Shown piece after piece: positions 1 through 12,800 of a stretch of DNA of 49,219 bases. The translations under genes were made by a program, and so were the position numbers. Numbering within the stretch: the first letter of the stretch is position 1; every line of letters begins with the position of its first letter. This stretch comes from Triangularia verruculosa. Lineage: Eukaryota > Ascomycota > Sordariomycetes > Sordariales > Podosporaceae. The stretch is taken from assembly GCA_033296885.1 (NCBI GenBank), contig MU864054.1:1-49219 (forward strand). Reading direction: 5' to 3'. The notes beneath the pieces are model-generated. The model searched no databases. It was not told where the DNA came from and worked only from the letters and a program-made list of their open reading frames with translations.

Positions 1-95
<95 letters not shown>
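1..95. repeat. (AC)n microsatellite at the contig edge
   Basis: The window opens with 47 uninterrupted AC units plus one A. It has no interruptions, and it sits at the extreme end, so the assembly probably broke here. The true array length is unknown. Confidence 0.97.
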
Positions 96-98
<3 letters not shown>

Positions 99-518
99 TC
101 GTGGTTCTGAAATTCATACGATCATGCAGCCTGTTGAGCAATGTTTTCTACTCCCATTACACTCTTTCTTCGTTGTGAACCAACGCTGTCATGAATAGGA
201 ACTTACATAAAGAATACATGGCAAAGCAAACTCTTATGTGGATTGTATCCAGACCATACCTAGTTACGAAGCGCATTTATAACGTCATTGGCCACCGTGA
301 CAAAATCCTATCTCTCACCCGCATCACCAATTTGACTCGCATTAGCCAGAGAAAACAGATCAAAACTGCCTCGAAAAAAAGCCATTAATCAATTACTGAA
401 CTAACAGCCCTGCTCAAAAAGAAGTCATAACCATCCCCTAGCTTTTTATCCCTTTGATCATTGAAGCCACTTAATTTTACTGTTTTTATGATTAACCCCC
501 CCTTTTACCTTGATCAAT
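96..518. other. Region downstream of transaldolase, no gene seen
   Basis: About 420 nt between the microsatellite and the transaldolase stop codon. It presumably contains the transaldolase 3' UTR (the gene runs right to left). The only open frame (191-388, +) is 65 codons with no recognisable features. I see no RNA gene. Confidence 0.5.
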
Positions 519-1949
519 CTAAGCCCGGACCTTGGCCTTGATGATCTCCTTGAGCGTAACGGCATCGGCAGCGAACTTGCTGATACCCTCACGGAGCTTC
601 TCAACAGCCATCTGGTCCTCGTTGAAGTCGAAGCGGAAGGTGGGCTCGTCGTTGATGTAGGTCTTCTTCTCAATGTCAAGCGTGGTGGCACCCTGCGCGT
701 CAAGCTTCTGGGGGACGGCCTCGGTAGAGTTCATGAGCTCCTCAAGGAGGTTGGGCTGTTTTTGTGAACACGATATGTATTAGCCATCTTTGAAACCAAC
801 TGACAGTTACTAGGAAAGAGGGTGGGTGGCTCACAGAAATGGTAAGGTAGTCGCAGCCAGCCAGCTCGGTGATCTCGCCAGTGTTGCGGAAAGAGGCGCC
901 CATGACAATCGTCTGGTATCCAAATTTCTTGTAGTAGTTGAAGATGCTCTTGACGCTGGAAACACCGGGATCCTCCTCCTTCTTGTACTCCTTCTTGTGG
1001 GCCGCCTTGAACCAGTCGAGGATACGGCCGACGAATGGGGAGATCAGGAAAGCGCCAGCCTCAGCGGCGGCAATAGCCTGGACGAGGGAGAACATGAGGG
1101 TGAGGTTGGTGTTGATGCCGTGGTCGCGCTGGAGGATCTCAGCAGCCTTGATACCCTCCCAAGTGGAGGCAATCTTGATCAGGACGCGGTCCTTGGAAAC
1201 ACCGGCCTTCTCGTAGAGCTTGAATTGGGGTTAGTTTACTATATTGTGAGGTTGGGCTACCAAAGAACATACCTGAATGAGGTGAAGGGCCTTGTCGACC
1301 GACTTCTTGGTGTCAAAAGAGAAAGCGGCGTCAACCTCAGTGGAGACCTTGCCAGGGACGATCTCGAGAATCTTGCGGCCGAACTCGACGAGGAGGTGGT
1401 CGAGAGCAGAGTCAACTTGCCTGTCGACGGAACCGCCCTCGGCCTTGGCCTTCTCAACGGCGGCGTCGAGGAGAGCGGCATACTCGGCCTTCTTGGTGGC
1501 GGCGAGGATCAGGGAGGGGTTGGTGGTGGCATCCTGGGGCTTATACTTGGCAATGGCTGGAAAAAATGTGAGTATTCTATTAAGACGAGTGCGGAAGGGG
1601 CTTGTCGTCGAGAAAGACGCAATCGAGGGGATTACTAACAGGCAAAGTCACCTAGAGAACAAATGTTAGCCACCGTGGTCCAGAAACAGGCATCATCCGG
1701 GAAGTAGCTTACCAGAGTCACTGACGACAACCTACACCAAGACGAAGAGCGAACATGTTAGCCCAATCCTCAAAACCGAAGCTCCAGCTTCAGAAATGAC
1801 AAGCATCGCGAGGCCGCTCAAAAGAAATTGTGTTGGGCTCGTGAAGCTTCAATCCCCTCGTTGGGGGAAGTTTGGCGGGGTAATTTCGGAGGGATGGGGG
1901 AAGAACATACGGTGCCAGTAGCCTTGAGCTGCTCGAGAGAGTTGGACAT
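519..1949 (-). CDS. tal1: Transaldolase, six exons
   Basis: Transaldolase moves a dihydroxyacetone unit from sedoheptulose-7-phosphate to glyceraldehyde-3-phosphate in the cytosolic non-oxidative pentose phosphate pathway. Exons read on the minus strand: 1949-1911, 1731-1713, 1651-1640, 1556-1273, 1218-835 and 755-519, giving 975 nt and 324 aa. The N-terminus SLEQLKATGT followed by VVSDSGDF matches the family start closely. DATTNPSL and the Schiff-base lysine segment RVLIKIASTWEGI are present, with catalytic Lys at about residue 133. GRILDWF and MGASFRNTGEI follow. Exons 2 and 3 are only 19 and 12 nt; they are supported because reading through them restores the conserved block GDFASIAKY. Length is normal for class I fungal transaldolases, with an N-terminus about 10 residues shorter than yeast Tal1. 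The gene is complete. Family identity is certain; the microexon borders are inferred from splice signals and conservation. Confidence 0.96.
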
Positions 1950-2941
1950 TTTGACGGCTTCGGTATTAGGATCGGGGGTATCGATATCGAAAAATAACGC
2001 CTGATGTTTGCTACAATGAAAGGAGCAAAAACGAAGACAGAGAGGTATTTGTCGCAAGTGTATGTGTCAGAAGAGTTCAATGGAAAGAATGCCCAAGGGG
2101 TGTTGGGAACCGTTGCGGATAATATCCTACTCCTATGCGAGTTTTAGCGGGGCATCTTCGTCATGAGCGCCCTGGACATCGCCCCCCCTTGTCTCCCAAA
2201 CAGTCAATGCCCCTCGCCGCTTGCCGCCTCCTTCAAACTCACGAAGTCTATCCTAACACACAGCCCAAGATCAGATGAGAGGGTGATCGCTGTTGGCTGA
2301 CTGACATGATGATCAATCCAACTACTCAAGTTCCCTGTGTGCCTACACTCATCCCAACTTTTCCCCTAGCAGCTGCCCGCCAGATATTTGGAATCGCGCG
2401 AGTGCTGTCATCGGACCCGGGCAAGCAAGCAAGCACTGTGGTGGGCCGTCCGACATAGCTCCGACAGTGGGGGTTTGGGCCACTAACAAAAACCGCCCCT
2501 TACTCAGCCATGACCAGGAACTCCCAGTTCGGGCGTGCCGCCAACCGCTGGCATGATTGGATCCTGTGGGCCAGGGTCCACATCTTCAAATAGCCGGAAC
2601 TCTAGAAAAGACGCTACCCAACCTCAAAGCTCACACCTTGTTCTCCTCGGCGCGGAGATGCTTATATAATGGACACGATGCTTTGCATCATCATCACCAA
2701 CGACTAATATATATCAGATGAACATCTAACACTACTTTTATTCTACCAATTAAGATGACCTAGGATTATGCAAACCTGAACCTGCCTGCTATGAGCAGTA
2801 GTCAGCCGCCACCGATTTTGTGAAGCCCATCCATCCCACTTGGTATCGGAAAGCCCGTGGAAAAGCTCCCATTTATCGCACCCGCAGGGCACCAACCCCC
2901 CCCACGCTGTCTGGGTAATCGTGCCTAGGGCCGCTACCTCC
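1950..2941. other. Intergenic: transaldolase promoter side and Tudor-SN 3' end
   Basis: About 990 nt between two minus-strand genes. The left part should hold the transaldolase promoter and leader, the right part the Tudor-SN 3' UTR. A TTATATAA palindrome lies at 2662-2669, too far (about 710 nt) from the transaldolase start to be called its TATA box without transcript data. No convincing open frame or RNA gene. Confidence 0.5.
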
Positions 2942-5657
2942 TTAATCCTCGTAGAGCTCGCCATACTCCCACATACCCCGATGCTCCTCGTTGGCAACCT
3001 TCTCGGCCTCCTTCAGGTTCTTCACCAGAGACTCGAAAGCCTTGCTGCTCTCCCAGCGCTTGAACTTCCGTGGAACAAGACCCCAGCCGGCCTCAATGAT
3101 CCTACGATTGAGGGACTCGGTGACCTTGTGGGAAGACTCGGCCTTGGGGTCATAGATGGTAATGTAGCTGACACCCTCCTTGGAGTCGATGAAGTCAAAG
3201 CTGCCCACAAGCTGCTTGCCCTCGGTGATTTCGTAGATGTAGTTGATGGCGTCGTTGAGATAGTCAGGAGAGGCTGGGAGCTGGACAAATGAAAGCTGGG
3301 CATCGATCGCCTGTGGCTTCAGGGCCTGTGCGTTGAACTCTGGGCCCAAAGGACGGAGCTTGGCCCAAGGCTGCTTCTCGGTGTTGCCATAGTCAATGTA
3401 CACAATCTCAGCCACCTTTGCGGTGCGATCGTTGGAGCGGATGCGTGCTCTGTACCATTCACCGTCCTCTGAGAACTTGGCGGCAACGTAGTCTCCAGCC
3501 TTGGGGCTGTCCTTGAGACCAACATTGTTGCTAGGGTTTTGGTGGAAAGTGCGGAACTTGTTCATTAGAGTCTCGAGCGCAGCGGTGCCTTTGCCAATCT
3601 CCTGAACCTTGATTCTGCCGTTGGAATCAACGTTGGTGATGACAATATCGCGGTAATCCTCTGGCTTCTTGTCGATGGTGACATCAGCATCAGCAGACTC
3701 TGCAGGAGCGGCCTCTTCCTCCTCTTCTACATCCTGAGATGGGTCCCAATCCTTCCAGAGACCCTTTCTGGCCTCCTTGGCACGCTGTTGCGCAGCAAGA
3801 AGCTCGGTAGCGTTGCCCGCCTTCTGAGCCGAGTACTCATGAACAGAGGCAAGACCCTCCTCGACGAGGACCTTGGCAAAGCTCTCACGGTTGACGTAAA
3901 GATCACCGATGAAGCCGCCAACCTTGTCAATATCGTGGACGTCGATCTCACAGTCGCGCTGGTTGCAGCGCTTGTTGGCCAAGTCCAGCGCCTCCTGGCC
4001 GAAAGGCTCACCTTTATCCTGCGCGTTCCTTCCGGGGGCACGGGGGGCACGAACACCAGCCAAGACGAGAGTGAGCTTCACGCCCTCGCGGGGGATAAGA
4101 ATCGTGAAGCGGGAGCCGGACTTGCAGAAATCGACGATACCGGGGACCTTCTTTTGCCGAGAAAGAGTGGAAACCTGAATCTTGGCCTTTTGGACGCTCT
4201 CAGATACATCGACATAGTTTTTGACCTTGGGAGACTTGCCAGACCAGATACCCTTCTTCTCTTCCTGAGCCTTCTCTTGCGCGGCCAGAAGCTCATCATA
4301 GTTGGGAGCGCGATCAGTATCGTCCTTGCGATGACGGATAACGGTCGCATAGCCACCCTCAACTAGTTGCAGGCCAATGTTCTTGCCGCCCTGGGTTACA
4401 GTGGCAACCTCGCGAGCCTCGAAGTCGTCGGTGGCAGGCTTTGTCCCGTCAACAGAAACCTTGACATTCTTGGCAATAAGCTTCTTCCGTAGGAACTCCT
4501 TGGCCTCCTCCCTCCATGGAGCCTCGGAAGGCTCTCCAGCACGTGGACCGCGGACACTGCTCAAGCTGATTCGCTTCTCAGCTCCGGCCTTGTTGCGAAC
4601 GATGATCGTGTCACCACCAACAATCTTGGTGACGGTGGCCTCGGCTTCCTTGTTGTCGGTAGCCTTGGGAACGAATGCTCTGTGGAGGCGCTTACGAGCG
4701 GCTTTGGCCTGCTCCTCAGCAGCCCGTAGAGGAGCCATGTCAGGACCCAAGAAGGTGGAATGGAAGTCATTGCACCGAGCAAGACCTTCTTGAAGGAGGA
4801 ACTCGGCAATATTTCCGCGGGGGTGCAAAACAGAGGCAACGAGCTGCCCTTGCGGGCTCACGCCAACAATCTTAACCTTGACTTGACGTTGGAGGAGACG
4901 GGACTCGACGAAAGCGCGAGCTTCGTCTCCAAATTCCTCAGCTGGTTGGGTCTGTCCGTTTGATGGGTTCGTTCGGGCTGTCGATGGGGTCCGGATGCCA
5001 GCAATCAGTGTCATAACCTGCAAATGTTTCTTCTCGGTGAGAAGCAGGCGGGCGAGCAACCGGTCGCCGCTAATAACGCGCTCGATCACACCTTCCACTG
5101 TCTTGCCCTTCCAGTTGTTGAGGAAGTCAGGGCCGCCGAGATCGTTCTGGACCTCAATGACACCGCCAGAACCGGCAAAAAGGCCCTTGCCCTCGTCCTT
5201 GGCTTCACTTTCGTAGATACGCAGAGTGTCGATCATGGCGAGAGAAGCCTCAGACTCCTCCTTTCTGCCAGCATCTTCTCTCACCTTCAGCCAGCCAGCC
5301 TTGACGGAGGCTTCCGGAAAAGTGGTGCCATCTTGCAGCTGAGCAGTACCGTACTCCCGGCCTGAGTTGGGAATGGTGTCTCGAGGTATGTTAGTACAAG
5401 ACCAAGACAATGCAAGAGCATACAGTGTGTCAACTGAACTCACACAAAACAGTGAATTTGATAGGCTTTCCAACGGTAAGATTCCGAAGGAATTCGCGAG
5501 ACTGAAAAGCGTAGGGCTCATCGCCATCCTTGCTGAGCCGAGGGGCAGAGACGTAAGCAAGAGAAAACGTCTTTTCTTGAGAGGGATTGTTCGGGCTGGT
5601 GAGGACGAAAGTATCTCCGCTGAGCACCGACTTGACGTTGGCGAAGTGAGCAGCCAT
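2942..5657 (-). CDS. Tudor-SN / staphylococcal nuclease domain-containing protein (SND1 type)
   Basis: Two exons, 5657-5444 and 5379-2942, joined over a 64-nt intron with a GTGAGT donor and TACTAAC branch site; 883 aa. The join restores FTVLYTIPNSGREYG in the first SN domain. Layout by eye: SN1 about 1-150, SN2 about 168-310, SN3 about 318-480, SN4 about 500-645, an acidic linker (EEEEEAA), a Tudor domain about 700-765 (AGDYVAAKFSEDGEWYRARI and IVYIDYGNTE), and a partial fifth SN domain to the C-terminus. This SN4-Tudor-SN order and length are those of SND1/Tudor-SN, a cytosolic RNA-binding protein. In animals and plants it is linked to RNA silencing, stress granules and mRNA decay; its fungal role is less clear and budding yeast lacks it. 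The extended open frame upstream of 5379 is intron sequence. Complete and intact. Confidence 0.95.
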
Positions 5658-6949
5658 GATGAATGAGTGGTGTATTGTTTATAAAATCGATGGATAGGTG
5701 TCTAGGAGAAGATAATTGTTTATAAAAGGGAAGTAAGTGGCAAAAGAGCCAACGATTCCACCCTATATAGTAACTTGTCAGTGCTCTGCTCCCGCCACTT
5801 TCAGTTAATCGATGCTCCCATCAGACGGCGGCTTCCCAACCAGAAAGTGCCTTTGTCCTCAATTGCGATGGTAATTTTGGGAGCATGATAACGGCTTGGA
5901 GATAGTATCAAAGACGTTGGGCAGGCAGCCCTCACCGTCGTGTCAAGCTCCCCACTAATAAAATGGGCCTGGGGATGGGATGAGATGGTGGGCGCCGAGG
6001 GAACCCAGTCCTGGAAGAGGTTTGCTGTATGTACATACCGAAAGAAAAGCCGATGCTTGATCAGCAAGAAAGAGAAGCGAGTATGTCCAGAGAGAGATGT
6101 GAGAGGCGTGAGTTACACTTCGAGAGGCGGTGCGTGGTGAGGTGAGGTGGTGGCTATTTGACAGCTTTCATCATTAATTTGGATTGGCCCCATCCAGATT
6201 GTGGGGTAATTAGCCTTCGAGGGGACTTGTTCGAGTTTCAGGGGCTCAAGCTCCCAGCTGGTTGTGCAACTTAAATCACCGGAGCTAGGCAAGAATAGGC
6301 AAGTGGCCGCGCCTGTTCTAGCCGATGGAAGCATCTCATTTTTCAACTTCATGTCATCATATGTCTAGCTCCGAGAAGTTGGTAGGATATAACTTATACA
6401 TCTACAATTATGTTTACACCGGCTGTTTATGTGAGCGTTCCTGCCTGTTATCGTTTTGTCAAAAAATCGCTACGAGTTTTGTGAGACCACTCAGTGTGTA
6501 TGACGTGTGAAATGGGGGGGTGGGTGCAAACACAGTGCAAGAAATCAGTGGACACAGGCTGATCAGTGGCTGACACCCGAACATGGTGTGATGGGAGGAG
6601 ATGAGTCTTCGGTCGCTGTAGCCAAAGATTCTGGCCAGTATGGCTTTTTTCACTACTGACTGACGATTATAATGTAGGTTGGACCGGCTCACTCAAGCTC
6701 AACCAGAGTAAGATGCGGAGTCTATACCGCTCTACACCGTGCTTACCCCGCCTTATTTCGTCATGAGGCTCCTAATCAAACTTGAGATCGCTATCTTTCT
6801 TTCCAAAATTGTTTTTTGGTTGTGTCATCTAAGAGCAACTTTTGTAGAAACAATCAGAGGACTACACCGTTTTATCCAGTAGCAGTACCTCCCTTGGTCA
6901 CCATCCCGTTATACCCAGCTTATCAACTCGGAAAGCGCTGCAAAGAAGT
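5658..6949. other. Intergenic: Tudor-SN upstream region and sod1 3' region
   Basis: About 1.3 kb. The sequence attgtttataaaa occurs twice just upstream of the Tudor-SN start (5674-5686 and 5715-5727, 41 nt apart). Read on the gene's strand this gives two TTTATAAA cores, plausible TATA-like elements but very close to the ATG. The rest holds only short open frames without family features. The part near 6950 should contain the sod1 3' UTR. Confidence 0.45.
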
Positions 6950-7792
6950 TTAGGCGGAGATACCAATGACACCTGGAAAGAAGACAGTCAGTGCTTGAGT
7001 CTTTGAGATATTGTTCGTTTTCAAGACGACGTACCGCAAGCAGGGCGGGCACCAGCGTTGCCAGTCTTGAGAGACTCCTCGGTGTCACCCTTGCCGAGGT
7101 CGTCCGTGCCGGCGTGGACGACGACGGTGCGGCCAATGACGCTCTCGGGGCCAATGAGCTTGATAAGGTTGTCGGTCACAGTGCCCTTGGAGTTGCCCTG
7201 GGCATCGGTCTCAATGTTGCCCAAGTCACCAACGTGGCGGTTCTCGTCAGTCCGGTTGCCGTGAGTCTTGCCATGGGGGTTAACTGTGAGAAGGTTGGTG
7301 GTTAGCAGAGAGCCTTCAGGACGTACTGCAATATAGGAGCGACATGGCGGCTTACAGTGAGGGCCGGCGGAGGTGCAGCCGTTGGTGTTGTCACCGAAGG
7401 TGTGGATATGCATGCCACGCTTGGCGTTGGCATCGTGGCCGGTGATGTCCCAGGTGATGGTGGTGGGACCGCTCTCGGTCTCCTGCTCGAAAACGACAGA
7501 TCCAGAGACCTTGGAGTCACCACGGACGACAGCAACTACACATCCAGCTTGTTAGCGACGGTACCCAGAAACCAAAGCGCCTCTGCACCGGGCCGCCCCT
7601 GCAGGGTCCAGGCAGCCCTCCCGGGGCTTCGAGAACCCCTCCGGCCAGATAAAGTGCCCATCAAGGTTGTCGGGTTGTTCTTGATCAGCACGAACCCCCA
7701 GACTGACCTCTGGGATGGATGACAGCCCTGTAGGACGGGAAATGTGCCAAAGGTGGGGTAAAGTCGAGATATTACGTACCAGCCTTGACCAT
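6950..7792 (-). CDS. sod1: Cu/Zn superoxide dismutase
   Basis: Cytosolic/intermembrane-space enzyme that converts superoxide to hydrogen peroxide and oxygen. Four exons on the minus strand: 7792-7780 (13 nt), 7535-7356, 7283-7035 and 6972-6950 (23 nt), giving exactly 154 aa, the usual length. All metal ligands are visible: His47, His49, His64 and His121 for copper; His64, His72, His81 and Asp84 for zinc; the Cys58-Cys147 disulfide is also present. The two family signatures MHIHTFGDNT and GNAGARPACGVIGI are intact, the second spanning the last intron. The first coding exon encodes only MVKA plus one base, and the last only VIGISA and stop, so neither would be found by open-frame length. It needs a CCS-type copper chaperone encoded elsewhere. 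Nothing suggests loss of function. Confidence 0.97.
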
Positions 7793-9808
7793 TTTAACGG
7801 TATTGATTTGGAAAGTTGGAGGTTTGATTGAATTGGGGTGATTGATTGGAGTACCTGAGCTGGATGGGAGAACAGGATGTACGGGGAAGCTCACGATATT
7901 TGAGAAGGGAAAATCCAGACACTTGGGTGCACGGCGGGGGACAGCTCGGAAACCCGAGGACCGGATCGCTGGTGAAGGTGGGGTCCCAATGGATGACGAG
8001 AGAGCCCGCGGCGAAGACCTTGCTGAACCCCGCACTGCCGTCATCCCGCTTTATTCTGAAGGCGGCGCTTACCAACAGCAAACCCATCTCGAAACTTCGA
8101 CTGCGGCACTGCAACACGGAAAATAACCCAAACGTCTTTCGAGCCATCGGATAGGCATTTGGGAGTTTCCCATGCTTCCCCGGCATGATGGAGTTGGAGT
8201 GCCCCTCTTCCTAAAACCGAGACAGCGACATGTTGGTATAGGAGAAGCCTTCGAAACACCTCACCATAGGATGGAGGGCGGGAAGAGTGTCTTGTTGGAT
8301 CTATATCTTTAAACACAAACACCAAGTGATTGATAGGTAAGATGCGGATATTCCAATATAGCGTGACACAAACTTGTGACACCTTACCATAACTTAAGTA
8401 AGGATACCAGTAATATGGTAGAGCGCTGCAAGGTCTGCAAACCACCTGGCACAAGAATTGAACTCCCGGGCTATACACATAGTGGCCCCATCGCTGTCCT
8501 TCCTACAGAGCTCTGGATACCTTGTCCAACAGAGGGAAAACACCAGGCCGGCATATCGTATGGTGATGACCTGTGGAAAGGGACGCCTGTACTAACACAC
8601 AATCTGCACAAGCGTGCGGCAGACGCACTTAACAACAACTCGACTCTCTATTTACCTGGTAGCCGTAAGTCTCGCGTGAGCTTGAATGCCGCCATCCGTG
8701 GTAATCCAAGGCTGATTGGCTTGTGGAGGTCGACGTAACGGGGGACAACGGGCAGGGAGTGATGAGTGGTTACGATGCGGAAGGCTCAAAGCCAAGTGCC
8801 TTGGCCGCCGCCCACAACACGAGGGCAGAACTCCGACCCATACCAAAAGTGCTGCTGTGTGACAGTGGTCATTCCATTGTCCCTCAGGTCGAGGCGACTG
8901 GGTGGGGGAGGATCAGAGCCCAGCCAGGACTGCCAGCTGGTCAAACCGAAAGCAGGCCTACCTGATATATCTTATCGGGTTCTTTTGCCGTCCTTTTGCT
9001 GCCAACTGCGCGATCTATCAAGCCTGGCTGTCTGCCTCGGGCTCTGCGCCTCTTTTTGACTCCCGTCTCCGTCTGCGACGCTGCGAAGAGAAAAGGCTCA
9101 AGCCATCTGTGGCCTGGTCGGTGCTTTGCCCACGCTCAGGTCGCCGCTGTTTGAGATTCCAAACCCCAGCCGATCACGAGAAGAACCGCATCCCTCCGCG
9201 ATTCATTAATTCATTGTTGCCATTCTCCCAACATACGCTGGGTGTTGCGCCACGGAAGCACCCGACAGCATCTGGCGACAGCACTGCCAGTGACAAGGCC
9301 CAGGGTTGACTGCGACCCTGCCGGAGGACTCCACCTCCACACACCCGGCGGCGAACAGGCACAGGGCTCGCAGGGCTTGTAACGGCGTCTTCCTTACCTC
9401 CCGCATCCACTTTGCCGACCCACGATCCACTGTTCACAAGCGAGGGACCTGAGCCATGTCTTGATAACTTCGTTGAAGCCTCCTATCACCGCCGATAATC
9501 GATATTCGAGCCCCGTGCCTGGTAAAGCACATATGCGGAGGCCGGTCGCACGCGGATGAGTCCTACGATTGACTCTTGAGCCACATACCCCATCTCTATT
9601 TTCTCTCGGCCTTTCCGCTCTCCACAATCCTACACTAGACTGCCGTCGTTTGACCAGGTCACCCTCACGAAGGTGTCCGCTCGTATTCAAACCGCTCGGT
9701 AGCACTTTGCGCGCGAGGGGACGATAAATCGCCTCTGCTGCCTTTTACTTCCTCGGACTCCGTACTCTTTCCTGTGCCAGCAACTCGGTTCTCTCTATCC
9801 CCATTACC
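7793..9808. other. Divergent intergenic region, sod1 and RhoGEF upstream sequences
   Basis: About 2 kb between divergent starts. The right half (roughly 9150-9808) is rich in C and T on the plus strand, as expected for a long fungal 5' leader ahead of the RhoGEF start. Several open frames of 80-145 codons occur on both strands but lack known motifs and overlap each other. A B-box-like sequence on the minus strand near 8456-8466 has no tRNA around it. I see no supported gene. Confidence 0.45.
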
Positions 9809-12800
9809 ATGTCCTTCCGCGGGGACGAGTCGCGCCGCTACGGGCATGTGCCCCCCGCGCAGTATCCCGTCGCCGGTGGTGCGCAACAACAACCGGCAGG
9901 ATATCCTCAGCGGCAACCGAGCTTCAATAACGGAGATGACTCGAGCTTCTTTGATCAAAATTCCGGTGCTCCTCGTCCGCACCCCCTCTATATCGGAAAC
10001 AACAATGTGGGGAGGGGTGAAGATGAGCTCTTCATAACGAGCCCGACAGTAGAATCCCAACCACCACCGCCGCCGCCGTCAAACCGAGCGAGCTACATGC
10101 CCCCTCCTCCGTTGACTCCTAACACGGCCTATCAACGACAGTTCCAGGGCAACGTCCCGCCTCCGCCTCCATCGCATTCTGCATATAACCCTCAACACTT
10201 CGCTCGATCGCAGTCTACCTCACTCCCTTACCACCCATCACCTGCGGCGAACCGATATACGCCAACAGCGAGCCCAACATATAATGCTCCCCCTCAAAAT
10301 TTCACTCCCCAGGCGTACAACCCAGCCGCGTATGCAACCGCGAATGCCGCCGTTCCGCAAAGACACTCCACTGTTGCAGGGTACAATAACAACTACGGTT
10401 ATAGTTACAGTTCAGCCACCGTTCCCCATGTCTCTGCCGCCTATGTACCTCCTCCGCCATCGAGTTATGGGGTACAGCAGTCTTCGGCTACTGCTTCTCC
10501 AGCGCTACCAAACTCATCCTTTGACTCGGCACTTCATAGTCCACAGTATGCTCAGCCGGCACCGACTCCATCATCTGCTAGCTATCCGCAATATGAATCA
10601 CAGTACTCGACGAGCTATGGTGGCCAGCAATACTCCAGTTCTTATGCGACGAATGGGCTCAACGGGCCGCAGAGCCCTGGGCTGTCTGCCTCGAACTCTC
10701 AAGTACCGTATCCGACGCACTCTCAGATCCCTGTTGGTCCAGCATACTCCCCAGATCCCACATCTTTTGCCAACCGCGCCTCTCGATCTAACTCGCACAC
10801 GTCGCCAATACCTTCACCCCCAACTCACGGGTATCAGAGCACTTTGGTCTCCCGCCACCCGACAAATGCCCCTCTACCGAGTCGCCCCTTGGATGACTTG
10901 ACGGAGGGCGCAAGTTGGAGAGCAAACGGACGCAGCAATAGTGATACGCGAGTTACTCAGGACAGCTTGATTCAGGATATTGTTTCTGACCTCGGGATTG
11001 CCTCTCGTGGGCAGCGGCCCTTGCCCGTTAATGGTGCTTTGTCCGACAATAACTTGGATATGGTGCGGCGGTATGGCTCTAATGCCTCTGGCACAACCGG
11101 CACGACTGCGACGCACTCGCTCTTGAATCGCCACCCATCTGATGCCTCTTCTGCGCTGACCAGCAATAATGAAATCTCAACGACATACGACTGGGACTCG
11201 GAAGAAAGCGACCCTGAGGGCGCCGCTGGGCTCCAAGCTATGCAAGATGATCTTGACGATCGAAGGTTTGGTGGAATGGTTTTTCCAGGATATCCTGATT
11301 ACAAGCCCTCGACTTCATCCGCGCCTACTGTCTCGACGCCGATCGCTCCTCCGTTAGCATCCCAGCTTTCCACACCTGCCGAGGAACAGGCCAGCACTGA
11401 CAGTGACTATGGTGGAATGGACCTTGGAATGTACGGTGGCGGTTACGCGGGGAATTTGCATTATGGAAACGAAGTCAATTCTCCACCAGCTACGGCATCT
11501 ACTCAGGATGGGCCAAGGCCGCTTCCAGTTCCTGGTCAAGTCCCTGAATATGCTCCCTTTTCCGAAGCTTCGGTTGACTATGGTGGCACTGGTGGCCTCC
11601 AACAGCCCCAGGTTCACCGTTTGAGCTTCGATGAGGGTGACGAAAGGGTATCGCTTCATTCGCGGCAGAGTAGTGACTCCCCGTCCAAGGAGGACTATCC
11701 GTACGATCAAATGTTTTGGCATCCCGGCTTGTCCAGCCGACCTCTGCCTGCCCTTCCTCCGGGCCTCGAAACGCGAAACAGTGGCTCCCACCTTGCCCCT
11801 GATCCGGCAAACAGAGCCGCTTATCAGCACAACCATTCTCTGAGCGCGGACTCTCGTCTCCCCTACCCGCCCGATAATCATGAAATGTACCCCAATCAGC
11901 ATGCCATTCAGCAACAGGTTGAGCGTTCAATATCCCTGTCGAGTCATAGCAACACACCTCCTGTTGTAGCTCCTGCTAGATCAAGAACGGATGCTGCTGA
12001 GGAGCGGAGGCGCGCGCAGAAGCAAATGTCACAGCAGCATCAACTTCCCTACCCACAAGGATCTGCGTACGAGGGCTATGAGACGGGCACCCCATCGTCC
12101 ATGGCTGGTTACGACATGATTACCCTGCCTACTGGGAGAAGGAAGAAGTTTGTACCTGCAAAGCTCAATGCTGCTGACATTAAGCGATGTACAGAGCCGT
12201 GGGCCCTCAGTGGCATAACTGCTTGGATTCGCGAAATGGCCGAAGGCGAACCAGACCTAAAGAGAAAGACCATCGAAGAGGGAGTCTTGAGGCTTTTCTG
12301 TGCTAAAGTTCCGACCATGAATGTTGCCGACGCGGAGCTCCTGAGTGCCAACGTCGTTGAGTCGATGTTTGCAGCCGGAATCCTGCTACCCGAGGAGGAA
12401 TGGGTCAAGTTTGGGGCCGGTCAACTTTCCGGTGTGCTCTGGCAGCTTACTGGCTCCGGTTGCTACGCTCCAAAGCTGCATGAAGATGAGGGTATTGTGC
12501 CCAGGCTGCATGGAGATGGCATCCCAGTGAGATGTTACTCCCACCATTGCGGCCGGACGCTTAAGAAGGTGAATCTGGACAACATGATGTCTGAGGAAGA
12601 CACACCCACCCTTGACTGGGCCACTTTCCACGGCGTGACGATGGAAGACATCAAAGCCAAGCACAAGAAGGAAGTTGAGAGACAAAATGTATTGCACGAG
12701 ATTGTCACGGGCGAGGAAGACTTCATGAACCAGCTCGACGTTCTTCGGCTACTCTATAGAGATCAGCTTCGTGTCTACCAACCACCGATTATCGCGACAA

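Noticed and set aside
8376..8520. Possible tRNA on the minus strand (GTTCAATTC B-box-like sequence near 8456-8464)
   Set aside because: The T stem pairs poorly, and no matching acceptor stem, D arm or anticodon arm can be drawn upstream.
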